A DNA stretch of 64,000 bases, taken from Undaria pinnatifida. Its lineage: Eukaryota; Sar; Phaeophyceae; Laminariales; Alariaceae. This document shows positions 22,520-34,551 of this stretch, piece after piece. The stretch covers positions 9,102,718 to 9,166,717 of the forward strand of contig JABAKD010000022.1 in assembly GCA_012845835.1 (NCBI GenBank), given 5' to 3'. Each line of letters starts with the position of its first letter. Position 1 is the first letter of the stretch. The translations under genes and the position numbers were made by a program. Below the pieces are notes generated by a model. The model made no database searches, was not told the DNA's origin, and was given only the letters and a program-made list of their open reading frames with translations.

Positions 22520-24230
22520 GACGTACGTCCGGCGTGCGAGCTAATTTTCGGGATGGTATAAAGGTCGACTGCTCCTCCCTGATTGGGTTTTACGCGGAGG
22601 GGGAAGGAGGGGGGAGGGGGGGGTCAGATGGGGCGCTTTCGGTCGTGGGGTTGTAGGCACAAGCTAAGCAAAACCAATGTACTGCAGCCATGATCCTACA
22701 CGCATTCAACGCGTTTTATCCTTTTCGCGCGTGAAACTCTAAAACGGTAAAATAGTAAACGGCAACCTCTTCAAAACTGCATCAACGTCTCGGAGACACT
22801 GGTTGAATTGAGAAAGTCAAGATCAACACGAGTGCGAACCGCTTCACACATTGGATAGACCACGTTCTGGATCATGCAGGTCCTATATATGTCCCTTTGG
22901 TATGTATACTAACTGTGCAGGATTTGTGTAGCACAGATCTAACCCAGGAAAAATGCGCTAGATCATGCAGATCATCCGGCTCCTAGCCGCCAACATCATA
23001 TATAGGTATATCAGACAGGGATCTGTCTGTCCTGAAAGACATATAGATCATACAGATCATTACTAGGGATCTGATGTGTGAACTACAGCAGTGCGTTGTG
23101 CTACACCTGGTACGTTGAATACTTGTAGCAAGAGCGAAAACATAAAACACAGCGGTAGTGGTTACTTCATACAGCGCCGGCGTGTGCCAGCCGGACCTAC
23201 CGGCAGAGCAGAGGCAACCGGCAATACTCGGCATGTTGTCACTACTGGTCATTTCCATGTAGGGCAAGTGATATACCAGGCACTCTACGTAGGAAGCACC
23301 CAGCATTACTCAACCCGCGCTTTAGAGGAGCCACTACTACTGCCTGCATGGGAAAAAAAATGCCTCGTTTGAAGCTGTCCCAGCTATCATCGCAAATCGT
23401 ACTCACGTCACGTCCAAAGGGCACGCAACATAAACGGTCGCCCAAACATCCAACATCGAAAGAACACTGCTGTAGTCGTCGCAAGTTTCCCGACTGCAAA
23501 ACCAATGCCGTGCTCCAAATAAGATTCGAAAATTATCGAAAAACTTCGGGCGTAACTTTCCAGACCACCCAACTCGTGCCTTGCTCCGAAAAAAAAAAGC
23601 CAACAACATAAATGCAAAAAACAGATGTTGATCATCCACCACCGCCGTATATTGTTGTGTCACGTGTGATGATGTCACTATCACAGTCGTGATACGGGGT
23701 CGCGGGGGTGTCGTTGCGTTCTTTCCGCTGACCCTTCGGCTGTACCCATGAGGGCACCTTTTTACTTGCCAGTATTCGACACTGCAGTAGTGTTGAGGGT
23801 CACGGCGTACAATTCGAGTACAACTACCCCTAACCCGTAGCCCCAACCCAACCAACCGTTGTTCAGGGCGAGTCCTCTCGTCTCGTACACAACAGTGTTC
23901 GTCAACCATATATAGCGTCGAGCGCAAAGGCCAACTGGTGCGCAATCAGTGCCGCCTCAAGCCATCCCCAGCATCCAGCCATACCTGGTACCCGCCACAA
24001 CCCGTTGGGCGCTTCAACGGGGAAAAGTGTGAAAAAAAAAGCGACGATTGCAGCATAGTGTCGGTCACTCGAAACATCTCGGGCTGCTGAGGCAGGAGGT
24101 GCACTCGAACTACCATGTACTGGGACTTTCGGGGCTTGCGCAGCATCGTACCAACCGTACACCAACTACAATCATATGATACAACGAAGGGTATTCTATA
24201 GATAGGCTCTCTCTCTTACGATGCCATACA
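22520..24230. other. Upstream region of the SAM gene; no gene seen
   Basis: A G-rich run at 22600-22630 and otherwise unique-looking sequence without a splice-framed coding signal. A TATAAA-like motif sits at about 22556-22561 but is oriented for the plus strand. A promoter here is not demonstrable by eye. Confidence 0.35.
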
Positions 24231-24232
24231 AT

Positions 24233-25145
24233 TGTTCGGCCTCTTTCCGAGCTGTTGAAGTGCGACGGTGAGGGATGCGCCTACACCCTCTCCGCCGAAA
24301 AACCTGCAACACAGCGAAAACAACCCCCTACGGAACAAACACGTCGCAATCGTCAACAAAAAAAGGTTGGGGGTTCAACGGTCAACTCGGATACACCATC
24401 CTCGCCTAAAAAAACGCCGAAGAACAGCAACACAGCATCATCCTCTTACCGACCAAAAATATTGGCGTCAACAACAACAAAGGCTGGGGGTCCAACGGCC
24501 AATTTGGATTCACCGTTCTCGCTTAAAACGGCGACGTTGGTGTATCATAATAGGCCCTTCGACACCCAACCTTTCCTGGTGACGAGTGCGACATATTTGT
24601 CCCGGAGGAAGTTGATGACGCGATGTTGCCATTATCCGTCGCAGAGGGTGTACACGTATCCCTCGCCATCGCACTCGAAACCCTCCCCAACTCGGATTCA
24701 CCACCCCGCCCCACCGTCGCACTTCAGACTATTTGCGAGGTTTTCAAGTGCGGCGGTGAGGGGTACGGCTACAAATCAACGCCAAAAAAAAAACTACACA
24801 GCGTCAACATCCCCCTCCGGAGCACGCACATACCAGTAGTCATCATCAACAAAGGTTAGGCAACAAAGGTTGGGCGACCAATGGCCAAATTCGGGTGCAC
24901 TATTCTCGCATTAAACGGCGGCTGTACATCACGTCTAAGAAGAGGATGATGCATCCGATCAACAATCGCCGTTGAAGGCGAGGATGGTGTATCCGAATAG
25001 GCTGTTCGACCCCCACCCTTCCTTGTTAACGACGGCGACGTGTTTGGTCCGGGGGAGGTTGGAGTAATGTTGATTTTGTTCGTCGTTGAGGGTGTAAACG
25101 TATTCCTCGCCATCGAACTTGAAAAGCTCAGAAAGAGGCCGAATA
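24233..25145. mobile_element. Fold-back element with four alternating decayed coding copies
   Basis: The ends are ~65-bp inverted repeats (left ~24233-24298, right ~25080-25145). Related segments occur as plus at 24241, minus near 24690, plus near 24722 and minus near 25141. Each translates to a similar peptide: RPLSELLKCDGEGCAYTL for the first and RPLSELFKFDGEEYVYTL for the last, with DGEGYVYTL inside. The alternating copies make two inverted pairs. This is probably a decayed protein-coding repeat trapped in a fold-back transposon; its family is not recognised. Confidence 0.5.
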
Positions 25146-25189
25146 CGTTTTACAATATCATATTAATAGTAGAAGAGGGGAAACACACA

Positions 25190-25510
25190 TATGATAAAAA
25201 TAAAAATACACTCCAGCTGTGAGATCGAATATTTTGTCGAAAATCATCTTTGCAAGCTGTGTGCGATACTCCGATCGCGCGTATTACGGGTTGTGCGCCC
25301 TCATTAACGATACAGGTCGGCGACTCCCCTTGCAACAGTGTAGCTATCAGGGTCAACAGGGTGATGTTAGTCAGTGTGTGCGCGGAAACTATAAAACCCG
25401 TTTCTGAGGGGGACAAGATCTGACAGCTGTGGAAGGAAATGCATCATTTTATCAAGTGAATCCTGTAAGTCGAACAACCGGTGAGGGGAGGACGGAGTTT
25501 TCAAGGACAT
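25190..25510 (-). repeat. ~310-bp repeat, inverted copy of 20811-21118
   Basis: Reverse-complement partner of 20811-21118, including the peptide-frame segment (TQLAKMIFDKIFDLTAGVYF on the minus strand). The pair brackets 4.1 kb that include SAM-gene exon 1. Confidence 0.75.
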
Positions 25511-26843
25511 GACACGTGACACATGTATATACTAATTGCTGCTGTTGTTCATGTTGTTGGTCTGACATGATTTTCTCATCCGGTAGCTCATTACAACGCC
25601 CGTGGTCACGACAAGGAAAAAAAGTCTAGAGGTAGGTAGAAAAACTGAGCAAAACAATGTTCCACGGGCGCGTTTAGTAGGGTATACCTGGTATGCCTTG
25701 GGAGTACCCGGGTGCAGTACCTACCCGAGTATGGCGAAAACAATCAGACTTAGTACCCGGGTACCTGGATATAACCCCTGCTTCATACCCTTGCCATGTT
25801 CAGCCGGGATACGGCACCAGGATGGCAGACAGTACTAAAAAAGACACATGCTACGTACAAAAGCGGTAATCGCGAGGGCTGCTGTGTGGGGGAGGCGTGG
25901 CACGTTCGCCAGGACTCGGGAGGTCGGGTGGCGCTCGGATGCGGCCGGTGCTCACATCCCACACTTTAACTGAATAAAAATAAAGAGATACATCGGTCAT
26001 AGCCACTGGTTTGACACACGAGGCGCTTCGCTCCGCGGGCGGCATTCACGCGATACGCTAGATCAAATTGAACAAAACGTGAAGCGGACTAAAGTCCATG
26101 ATTTGGTGCAACTAACGACTTGCAAAAGCCCCACGCTCCAGGAACAATAATCCGGACGTCGCATACACGCATAAACCACATCATCCGCACGAAAGAGAAA
26201 GGACCCCGAGAGAAGAGCATTACGAAGTCGAGTATCTTAATGAGTTCGGAATAAACGCAAGTCCTTCGCGGTGCTTGTTGGTGTACACGTTTTTGGGCCT
26301 GGCAGATTTCGATGTACTCGTTCGCTCTGAAAACACAGCGAGCTGTAGAATATGCTCGACAACATGATGGGTCTCGGCAACTCTGTCTGATTTTGCTTGC
26401 GTTGTCGCGCTATGATCGGCACGTACTGCGTGATTTGCTCCGTTGCGCTGAGCGGATTGCGCTGTGCTGTGCTTGTAGTAGATGGTCGACGACAACACAT
26501 GCTAGCCCAGCAGACGGGTGTGCTTGTTGTGTGATATGAGCAGAAGCAGATAAGTGCGTAAAAAAGAGTCTGCTGTTGTACGTACTAAACTAGAACTACT
26601 TCGTACTGGTATAGCTACAAAAATGGGGCACATGAAAATTTGGGGGGGAACGCGAGCTGTAAAATGTTCGACGACACAAGCACGATGCTGCTAGATCTCG
26701 CCAACCCTGACTACTCGTACTTAAGCTACCTGCGTTGTCGCGCAGCAGCTTCGTACAACGTGTGCTTTCACACGTTGAGGGCTGAGTGCGCTGTGCTGTC
26801 CTTGTGACATGCTCGACGGCAACATGCTACATGCTACATGGTA

Positions 26844-28783
26844 CAGTGGGGGTCCCTCTATAGTGCGGGTGCCCGGTATTATGCGGGTGAAATCGCTTGG
26901 CACAACTTAGACCCCTCAATAGTGCGGGTGCCGCACTATTCGAGGCACCCCTGTATAGTGCGGGTTTGGTCGCTCTCAGAACCCTCTATAGTGCGGATCT
27001 GACGTCATAACGGCTAGATGCGCGGTCAAACCCATAGACAAGTTCCCGACATACATACACAAACCTACCCTACCGCATAGCAGCGGGATACCCCTACTGG
27101 CCACGAGAACCGCAACAGCAGAGACACACGATGCCATGTGCAGCAGGCAAACTCTGCCATCTAAGCACCTGCACACCTAAAGCCCCCGACGGCCACCAAT
27201 GCCGAGGAGGATGCGGGGGCAGACTGCACGGCATATGCGGCGAGGTGGAGGAGGAAGGGAAGAGCGAAATGAATCGCATCTGTCATACGTGCTTGTCTTC
27301 TCCACAAGCCGCTACGGTTGCCACGGGCAAGCCCAAGGCGCAAGAGGCGGGCTGCATCCCAGAACGCACGAAAGCGGTGGGAGGCAGAAAGGCGGACCGA
27401 AGTGCACCGCGCACGACATTGAGTCTGGACCAGAAGATGGAGGTTCTCAGACCTGGACAACAAGAGCACTCAAGAAACGGTCGCCGACAAGTTTAATTGC
27501 GGTGTGCGAACGATCCAGAGCATCAAGGAGAACAGGGAAGCTCTCGAGAGAGAGGCAGCTTCAGCCAAAGGAAGTCGGAAGTCCAATCGCCCAGGGGATT
27601 TTCCGGAGGTACGTGCTGCTGTTTTCTTGTCAAGTCATTTACGGCGGCCTTGAAGGGATTGTCGGTGGAGGGGTGGGAGTCTTCGGACAGCGAGGAGGGG
27701 GGGGAGGAGGAGGACGATGACGAGGACGGAAACATCGAAGGCGGGCGTGCTGAGCCACCGCCTTAAACAGAACTTTCCAAACACTTTGGCCCCCTAGAAA
27801 ACTACGCGGCAGGGTGTGGTTTGGACGAGGCCAGCTACTTGCTCAAGAGGGCACGGATGCTCATGATCGAAGCGCATGCATCGAAGCCATCTCGCCAGAC
27901 TGATGTTCGGCCGTATTTCGACGCGTAGATCAACGAGAGCCGTTTTACTCACATGTGTTGAATGAGTCGCTTCTTTTCGGGGTTTACTTCTTCATGTTTT
28001 TTTTCATAATAACTACAAGGCAACCCCAATGACGTGGGTGGCATTGTGTAGTGTGGGGTGTTCTTCGAGAAACTGAGGGAGAGCGTGCGGAAAAGACATC
28101 AGCTTGGGTTCTTATTGTGCCTGCGCTTTTTTGGTTGAACGTGTTCCCCCCTGCTTTTTCCCTGGGTGTCTGGGTTTTGTTGAAAAGGTGTTTCTTCGTG
28201 TACGTGGAATCACGTGTTCACTTTTGGAATGTTTTGTGGATAATTTCCTGTAGCTTCCATTGTAGGGTGTTCCCTTGTGATTGCTTTTCCAATGTCCACG
28301 GAATCGTCGATGCATAATGAAACAACAACCATCGGGCTGTGCACAGACACACCTGTTGGGACACTCAGTGTTTATTGCGTAACATGTCGTGGACCAAATA
28401 TCCTCTCGGCTGTCCAGGACTTGGTTTTCACCGCTGCGCAGTACACCAGTACTGCACAGCTGTATTTGCACCAACCTGCATGTTCTCTTCCTAGTATTGA
28501 GCGGCCTTGGGCTTCTATCCGCGTGGCGGCACTGATATCTATTCAACCCCTGGCTGGTTGCATACACTACAGTGCCACCTTCATAACCGTCGTTGTTGCC
28601 TACGTCCGACTCTTTATCCTAGTGATACCGCGAATAGTGCGCATACCCGCACTATTGGGGGTTCTGATCCCCAACAGTGCGGGTGGGCGCACTATTCAAG
28701 CGCTTATTATATAGTGCGGGTGCCTGCTATAGTGCGGGTGAAATCGCCTGGCACACACCCGCACTATAGAGGGACCCCCACTG
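26844..28783 (+). mobile_element. Pogo/Tigger-like DNA transposon, internally deleted
   Basis: 1,940 bp with inverted ends CAGTGGGGGTCCCTCTATAG (identical over 20 bp at both ends), flanked on both sides by the TA duplication typical of Tc1/mariner-pogo elements. Subterminal TAGTGCGGGTG motifs recur in both orientations, with GAAATCGCTTGGCACA near each end. It carries N- and C-terminal transposase pieces but no catalytic DDE/D core, so it could move only with help from another element. Confidence 0.85.
27131..27928 (+). pseudogene. Pogo-like transposase remnant (zinc finger + CENP-B-type HTH + C-terminal tail)
   Basis: The first part starts MPCAAGKLCHLSTCTPKAPD and has a Cys/His motif (GGCGGRLHGICGE then RICHTC) that resembles a small zinc-binding domain. 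A CENP-B N-terminal helix-turn-helix follows: LSLDQKMEVLR, a one-base shift near 27450, then TQETVADKFNCGVRTIQSIK. A GTACGT donor-like site follows at ~27606. Acidic sequence (SSDSEEGGEEEDDDEDG) and a C-terminal piece follow, ending HASKPSRQTDVRPYF then a stop at 27926. That tail resembles those of Tigger transposases. The DDE/D core is missing. Such proteins cut and paste their element at TA sites. Confidence 0.7.
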
Positions 28784-29200
28784 TACTACTCACTGGTGTA
28801 GCTGAAAGAGCTGCGGGTGTGTGTATGTTTTTTTTGTGATGTGAGAAGAAGAAACATGTGCAAACTAAACGTGTCGTATTCTACGCACAACGTGGTATGA
28901 TACGCGCACACTAATTGTGCACGTATCATATACCAGGTACAAGAAAAATGCACTTGATTTCGTTTTCGGCACCTTCTCTGTTGGATTTAGTGTGGGAACG
29001 GCTATCTTGCTTAGCTTAGACTTTTTCACGATATTCTGACCCGAGTACTGATGATCCATTTTTTACTTTATACGGAGTATTTAATTATTTTCTAAACCTG
29101 GTTTTAGAGGAAAATAAAAACTTGAAATTAGTGTGGAATATTTATCTTGAACTTATCAGGATTTGTTGACTTCAATTCAGTGCTGGAGATTTCGTCTTGT

Positions 29201-29939
29201 ACTAAGGGCCCGAATCAACGAGGAACTTGCCAAATCGAAACTCGATTTTTTTATTGGTATCTCACTGGGAAAAAAATGAATCACCGGGCAGATATTCTCA
29301 GAATTATTACAAAAAGTCAACTTCAACAAAAAAATAAAACAAGACTTTTTAGTCGAATTTAGTCGAAAATCGATATTCAATTTGGGGAGTTTGTGCACCT
29401 AGGCATGGCATGTTCTACGTAACCGAAGCCGGCCACGCGAATTGGTGCCATGTCGTCGGCTGATTGAGAGGCGAGAAGCCACCATTGCGAGAGGTAGGAC
29501 CACCAGAGCAGCCGCAGCGCGGCCTCCGAAGGCTCTTCGCACAGCCTAGACCGCTCGCGACGCTTCGAAAACAGTCGAGACCGCCGCAAACCCAGTTTTC
29601 GTCGCCCTGCACCTCGAAAGTTACACGACCAACTACCGCATCACGACTTCGCTCAGAAGTTCGACCGCTATATCCAAGAGACGCCTAGAGCCATTGCCTC
29701 CTAGCCGCTGCCGGCAACAACTATCTGCCGCAAGCGGCGGCGCTCCGGGGAGGACGCGAGCCATCGCTCGCCTCGGTCGTTGCCCATGGATGTTCGTTGA
29801 CCCTTTTGCGTTTTGTTAATTCTAGAACGCACTACGGCGTTCCTTGATAACAAGCAGAGTTGAATGTTTCGTGTATTTTTCATGAAATAATGAAGAAAAA
29901 AAATCGATTTTCCGCTCTTCGTTAATCTGGGCCCTTAGT
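29201..29939. mobile_element. GGGCCC-ended TIR element, copy 1
   Basis: 739 bp. Left end ACTAAGGGCCCGAATCAACG and right end CGTTAATCTGGGCCCTTAGT are inverted over ~45 bp with mismatches, then A/T-rich ATCGATTTTTTT. A partial copy lies at 34552-35319. The interior carries minus-strand ORFs under 70 codons, conserved between copies only at DNA level. Superfamily unclear; the target duplication could not be defined. Confidence 0.6.
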
Positions 29940-29944
29940 GTTAG

Positions 29945-30065
29945 GGGCGGTCCCGAAGAACACGGAAGGAAGCGAAAAAGCAAGGAACGCGAAAAAAGCC
30001 GGGAAGGTTCTCCGACAAGAGGGTTTAGGCAGGTGTGCTCCGGGTGGGAGCGCTTACATCAAAGC
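29945..30065 (+). repeat. Repeat shared (inverted) with 37385-37505
   Basis: GGAACGCGAAAAAAGCCGGG, AAGGTTCTCCGACAAGAGGG and TTTAGGCAGGTGTGCTCC match the reverse complement of 37385-37505. Non-coding. Confidence 0.6.
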
Positions 30066-31182
30066 ATGGACTTGTATTCAAGTGATTTCAAAGACGAAGT
30101 ACTTGTCGACACAAATGCAACTACCAGTACGTTTACACGGAAGCGTATTACTCTTAAGTATATATGCTAGGGATACCCTGGCCACGGCGTGTACGTTACA
30201 GCATCAGCCAAGTTCTTACCGCATTTGCAACCTTTTCTCACGTTTCTCGCTGCGGGGCATGCAAATAGCCCGCGTGAACATTACGACGCACGTTTGTCCC
30301 CCAGCTGAGTGGCGCGTGCTCCAGGCGGCCACCATGGCGTGAGCTGGCTCTAGTTTATGGGATTGGATTCCGCTTCACAGAGCCGTGCAGGACGATGGAA
30401 GCCCCACATAATTTCTTCTGAAACAAGTCACGCTTTGAAACGTTGTAACGAAGACCACTGATAGGGACAGCTTACGCTATACCTACAATGGGACCCGAAG
30501 GGTGCGCCAGCTAGCGTTGGGCTGCGAAAGCAACTGAGTTAAATCGACACACGACGCGCATGAAAATACGTGGAAGTGTGGTGAGCTGAAGATTTATTTT
30601 TCCCCATCCGCCGGAGGATAAATAATATATACAAGGGCTTCGCTCGCGGGCGGCTGGGCGCCGCCCGCTACGCTTGCGGAAGGAGGAATGGACATTTAGT
30701 GGAAAGGCGGAAAAGAAGCACAAATGGCGCAACTGGCGACTTGAAAATGCCAAGAGGTCCATATATAGTACAACGGTACAGGATAGAGACGATTATGGGT
30801 ATGAGTTTGTTATTATCATCCATTCGCCCAGTCCATGATGGGCACGTCGGAGGACTTGCATGGAATATCCTTCCACCTCTCAGGTAGCACCTAGGTCCTG
30901 TACACTTATTAATAGCTCTCTCTAAGTCGATCATCAATAATAAATTATCGCAGTGCATAAACACCAGGCACGCGCTTGTCAAGGATAGAGACAGGAAAAC
31001 TACAACTTAAGATGTAAAGGAGCGCAGTGCCAAAAAAAACATGCTGGAAGCAGGAACTTGAACGCACACACCGCAAACATGTGAAGTACATTTGAGACGA
31101 AGAGCACGCATTTCGGCATAGTTCTCAAAAAACGATGCTGGTATAATAAACCACAACTTAACGTTCTATAAAGAACGTGCTG
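30066..31182. other. Intergenic; no gene seen
   Basis: Contains one GC-hairpin repeat (30630-30755) and otherwise unremarkable sequence. The short ORFs are not framed by splice sites. Confidence 0.4.
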
Positions 31183-31356
31183 TCAACACTGCTTCCGAAG
31201 GAGCATGCAGGCTTGCTTGGACTCTTCCTCCTCAGCGGAGGTACCCAGCACCTTGCACTCTTGTTTTTTGTCGATGATCTTGTGGATCTGTCCACAAACG
31301 TTGAAGCATGACGGGAGAACGTCGATAAGTATGTGTAAAAAAGTATTCGTGCTTCT
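31183..31356 (-). CDS. Cys-rich gene exon 3 with stop
   Basis: 57 codons plus TGA. Core DVLPSCFNVCGQIHKIIDKK, ending MLLRKQC. The acceptor is CTGCTGGAG. Confidence 0.6.
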   Translation of the reverse strand, partial: RSTNTFLHILIDVLPSCFNVCGQIHKIIDKKQECKVLGTSAEEEESKQACMLLRKQC

Positions 31357-34043
31357 CTCCAGCAGACGTCGTAACCATCCAAATTATTGGAGCTCGTTTC
31401 GTTGTTAGTAATTGTTGTGGTATTGTTGTACTTGCTCTTGGTACTTGGAAAAAGAGCCGCACTTCATAGACTATATCCGCACGCCATCCCCTAGTCTTGA
31501 GCAAGAGACATGCATGCCTCGACTCGTGACACACAGGACGCGAGATAAGAGTAGAACGTACCTCGATGTCAAACGCCCTCGTGGCACCGTGGGAATGGAA
31601 TGCGGGATGTATATCGAGCAAGTGGTCGCCTGCCTTCTTCAGGAGGTCACCGACCTTGATGTCGCCGGTGCACTTCGTGTTTATGTGCTCGCCGACTTGG
31701 CGGCCCTCGGCGGCTGCTTCGCAGGGCTTCTGCAAACGACAACAACGGATGGGAATACCTAGCGTTCAGTGAATGTTCAAAATAGTAAGGCCACGTAGCT
31801 GTCGTCGATTTCCAAAGTTGGAAAGGAAGTCGTACAATTTAACACTGTCGCAATGAAAGCGGTCGTTTATGGGCAAAGCCCTGCCTGGTACCACAACGTT
31901 GCTAACACCTATGAAACCACCACTGGGACAGGAACGAACGGGATTCACAGTCGCAACTGGTAAGCGTAAGCCCCGGTATACTGCTATATAAGGCCTACCG
32001 GCGGAATACCGACAATGAAGGGTAAGAGACAGTACCTGCTGTATATATTGTTCGGTACTACTCTATTACTGCTGCTATCAACACTATTACGACCGACGTG
32101 TACTGCGATTCCTGGAGAGGTTGCGCACCCTACTTGTACTCGTTAATACGAAGAGTTCATGTGGTTGTATGAAAAATGAGTAACAGCAGTAGTAGTACAC
32201 CGCGTCACTACATGAACAACTCGCTAACCCCAATCACGGGACTGCTCTCCAGCATCACCCAGGTTAACTTCAGCTTCTGTTTACTGCTATATATCAACCT
32301 CCAGTGTGTACTGCGACTGGTGCTGAGGTATCATGCTGCTGTGTTATTTATCACTGCATGGACCATTTTTACAACCCTGGCTGACCCCCGTGATGAGACT
32401 TGCCCGATTTCATTGCGTCTTACATGTATAGATACCACGTAGTCGTAGTCGTACATCCAAAACATGTGTTTATATCACAGCACAAAGCGTCACTGCATGG
32501 ACCACTTGTTCAACCCCCGCTTACCCCGATGACGGGACTGCCCCGTATTCGTAGTCGTACATACATGAAGTGTGTTTGGCTGTACGTATGAAAAAGAAAT
32601 CGCATCACACAGCGTCACTGCATAGGTCTACTCGTAGACCTGAGTACTTGTACAATTCCCGCTGGGGAGTGATAATCTCGCAGACATAGGCGGAATCTAA
32701 ACCTCGCCCACGGGGACATAAAATAACCATCCCCGAATTTCCACCGTCATATTACGGTTCGCAGTGCGAATTCGCGGGCATCAACGAGGGTGCTGGCACC
32801 GCCCCTACAGCACCATGGCCACCGAGATAGGCAGCCATATGACACCTGGACACCCCTGTACACTCAAGGCTCGACTTTCAGCCCCTGAAAGCTAGAAATT
32901 GGCGAAATCGATGACGATTTGCAGGTGCTGTTTAGGCCGCCACAGCAGCAGTAAGTAGTACGTAGTGCAGCCCCACACACGTAGGTGCTGGCGTTGCTCC
33001 TACAGCCCCACGACCACCACTACCCACTACATGCAGCAATATCACACCTAGACTACATACCCCACACACTGAAGGCCGGACTTCAGCCCCTACGATTGAG
33101 AAATCGTCGAAATCGAGGACGATTTATTTGCACGTGCTGTGGACACCGCGACCGCTGCATGCATGCAGCAGGCAGTACATATGCATACATACATGTGCAG
33201 TACGTGTACAGTACACAGCAGTAGTGCAACAGCAGTGCGTAATGGACGTGTGGAGGAAAAGAGGAACACGTGCCAAATAGCTGCCTTACAGCTAGCTTTC
33301 GGCACCCATTTACAGTACAACTTCAGCCCACAACTTCCGTCATTGAGGGAACCACGGCTGGCTGACAATCAACCGTGAGATCTGGAAACTTTAGATGAGC
33401 AAGCATATGATATAAACTAAACGGTAGTTTGGTGCTAGTTTTAAGCTACCGGCACAGCAGCAGCCAGCAGCAGCCAGCAGCAGCAGCCAGCACCAAGTTT
33501 TCAAACACAGCGAACCGTAATACGACAGTGAAAACCCGGGGATGATTCTTATATGTCCCCGTGGGCGAGGTTTAGATTCCGCCTATGTCTGCGAGATTAT
33601 CACTCCCCGCATGAAAAAAAAATCACAGCACAACAACAGAAATGAAACTCACGTTTCGTCAAGCTCTCAGCTCCTTCGTTAGGGACGCCGATCGAAGGTG
33701 AATCACAGGTGTCCGTGTCACACCAGTCACACACACGAGGGTTGTCGCCGCTTCCCCAGTGCTTCTTGTTAAGGTTGTGAAGAGCTTGGCACGTGGAAGG
33801 CTCGTCACTCCTGCAGGTGTCGCAGACAGCGTACTGGGAACTCCTGTTTTTCCTATTTTGTGCGATGAGGAAGCCGTCACAACCCTTGCTCGGGCACGGC
33901 CAATCAGGATCGCCAGAAGAAGCTGAGTCCCGTTCTTGCCCGACCAGCTTCCACACGCCTGATCCTGAACCTCCACCACCCCCACTGTTGGCGGAGCCTC
34001 CTCCCGCACTAGCCTTGGTCCGCTTCGCAAATTTCAACTTCAA
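31183..34043 (-). CDS. Three-exon Cys-rich protein, 253 aa
   Basis: Exons 34043-33653, 31758-31562 and 31356-31183 join in phase (phase 1 then phase 0) and end in TGA. Residues 1-45 are a basic, Gly/Ser-rich lead (MKLKFAKRTKASAGGG). Residues 45-115 hold a zinc-ribbon-like set: WPCPSKGCDGF, then CDTC, then CDWCDTDTC. Exon 2 encodes a helical stretch (GDIKVGDLLKKAGDHLLDIH). Exon 3 has four Cys and ends MLLRKQC. Donors are GTGAGT and GTACGT. The exon 2 acceptor could instead be the CAG at 31730, but that breaks the phase unless another exon exists. The Cys style recalls the SAM gene, but the function is unknown. No signal peptide is seen. Confidence 0.6.
31562..31758 (-). CDS. Cys-rich gene exon 2
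   Basis: 65 codons plus two bases, ending AFDIE at a GTACGT donor. Entry at a CTAG acceptor keeps the phase. Confidence 0.58.
32170..32645. repeat. ~145-bp tandem repeat in the same intron
   Basis: GCGTCACTGCATGGACCA-like segments occur at ~32349, ~32488 and ~32609, with ACCCCNATGACGGGACTG-like segments between. Three or four diverged copies. Confidence 0.5.
32664..33608. mobile_element. TIR element (945 bp) in intron 1 of the Cys-rich gene
   Basis: ~75-bp inverted ends: GGGGAGTGATAATCTCGCAG with CATAGGCGGAATCTAAACC at the left, and the reverse complement at 33535-33608. Inside are two diverged ~190-bp tandem copies (GGTGCTGGC...CTACAGC..., ending GACGATTT-GTGCTGT). No transposase, so it is non-autonomous. 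Confidence 0.75.
33653..34043 (-). CDS. Cys-rich gene exon 1
   Basis: 130 codons plus one base, from Met to a GTGAGT donor after SLTK. It holds the zinc-ribbon-like cluster. The intron begins 44 bp before the end of an inverted-repeat element. Confidence 0.65.
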
Positions 34044-34551
34044 ATTGTTATTGCCGATCCGGCAAATTTCAAATTCAAATTGTTTGCAGCCGTCAACGGC
34101 AATTCCCTCTCAACAGCCAGCAATTGGCCAACTTCAAATAAAAGTACAAAAAAGAAGTTGCTGAAAAAGCAAAATAAAAATATCAGAGAGCAAGCAGTAA
34201 AGATCAGAGAATGAGAGCTAAAAAGTAAGTAAGAATAAGACTAGGGAAAGCCAGGAAGGCAAGGAACTTGGGGACGGTTCTTTTCCCCAGCAACTAATTT
34301 TCTTTTCGGCAATTACGGGCTGAGAAGGGCTGAGAGGGGGGAGGATATGCCGAGCGAGACGTCCGAGGGGGGCGAGGTCTAGGTATATAGTTTTATATAT
34401 ATATTGGTGACAGCCACGAACTCACGGCTGACGTCCTTGAAACATTTTTTTATAAAAATAGCGAAAAATAAAAAATAAAAAAGGACCCCTCCCAATAACA
34501 ACTCACCCATGTAGTACATTACAAGTACCAACAACGCAGCTTGCAAAGATG

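Noticed and set aside
27523-27735. Ser-rich minus-strand ORF
   Set aside because: Antisense of the acidic transposase segment.
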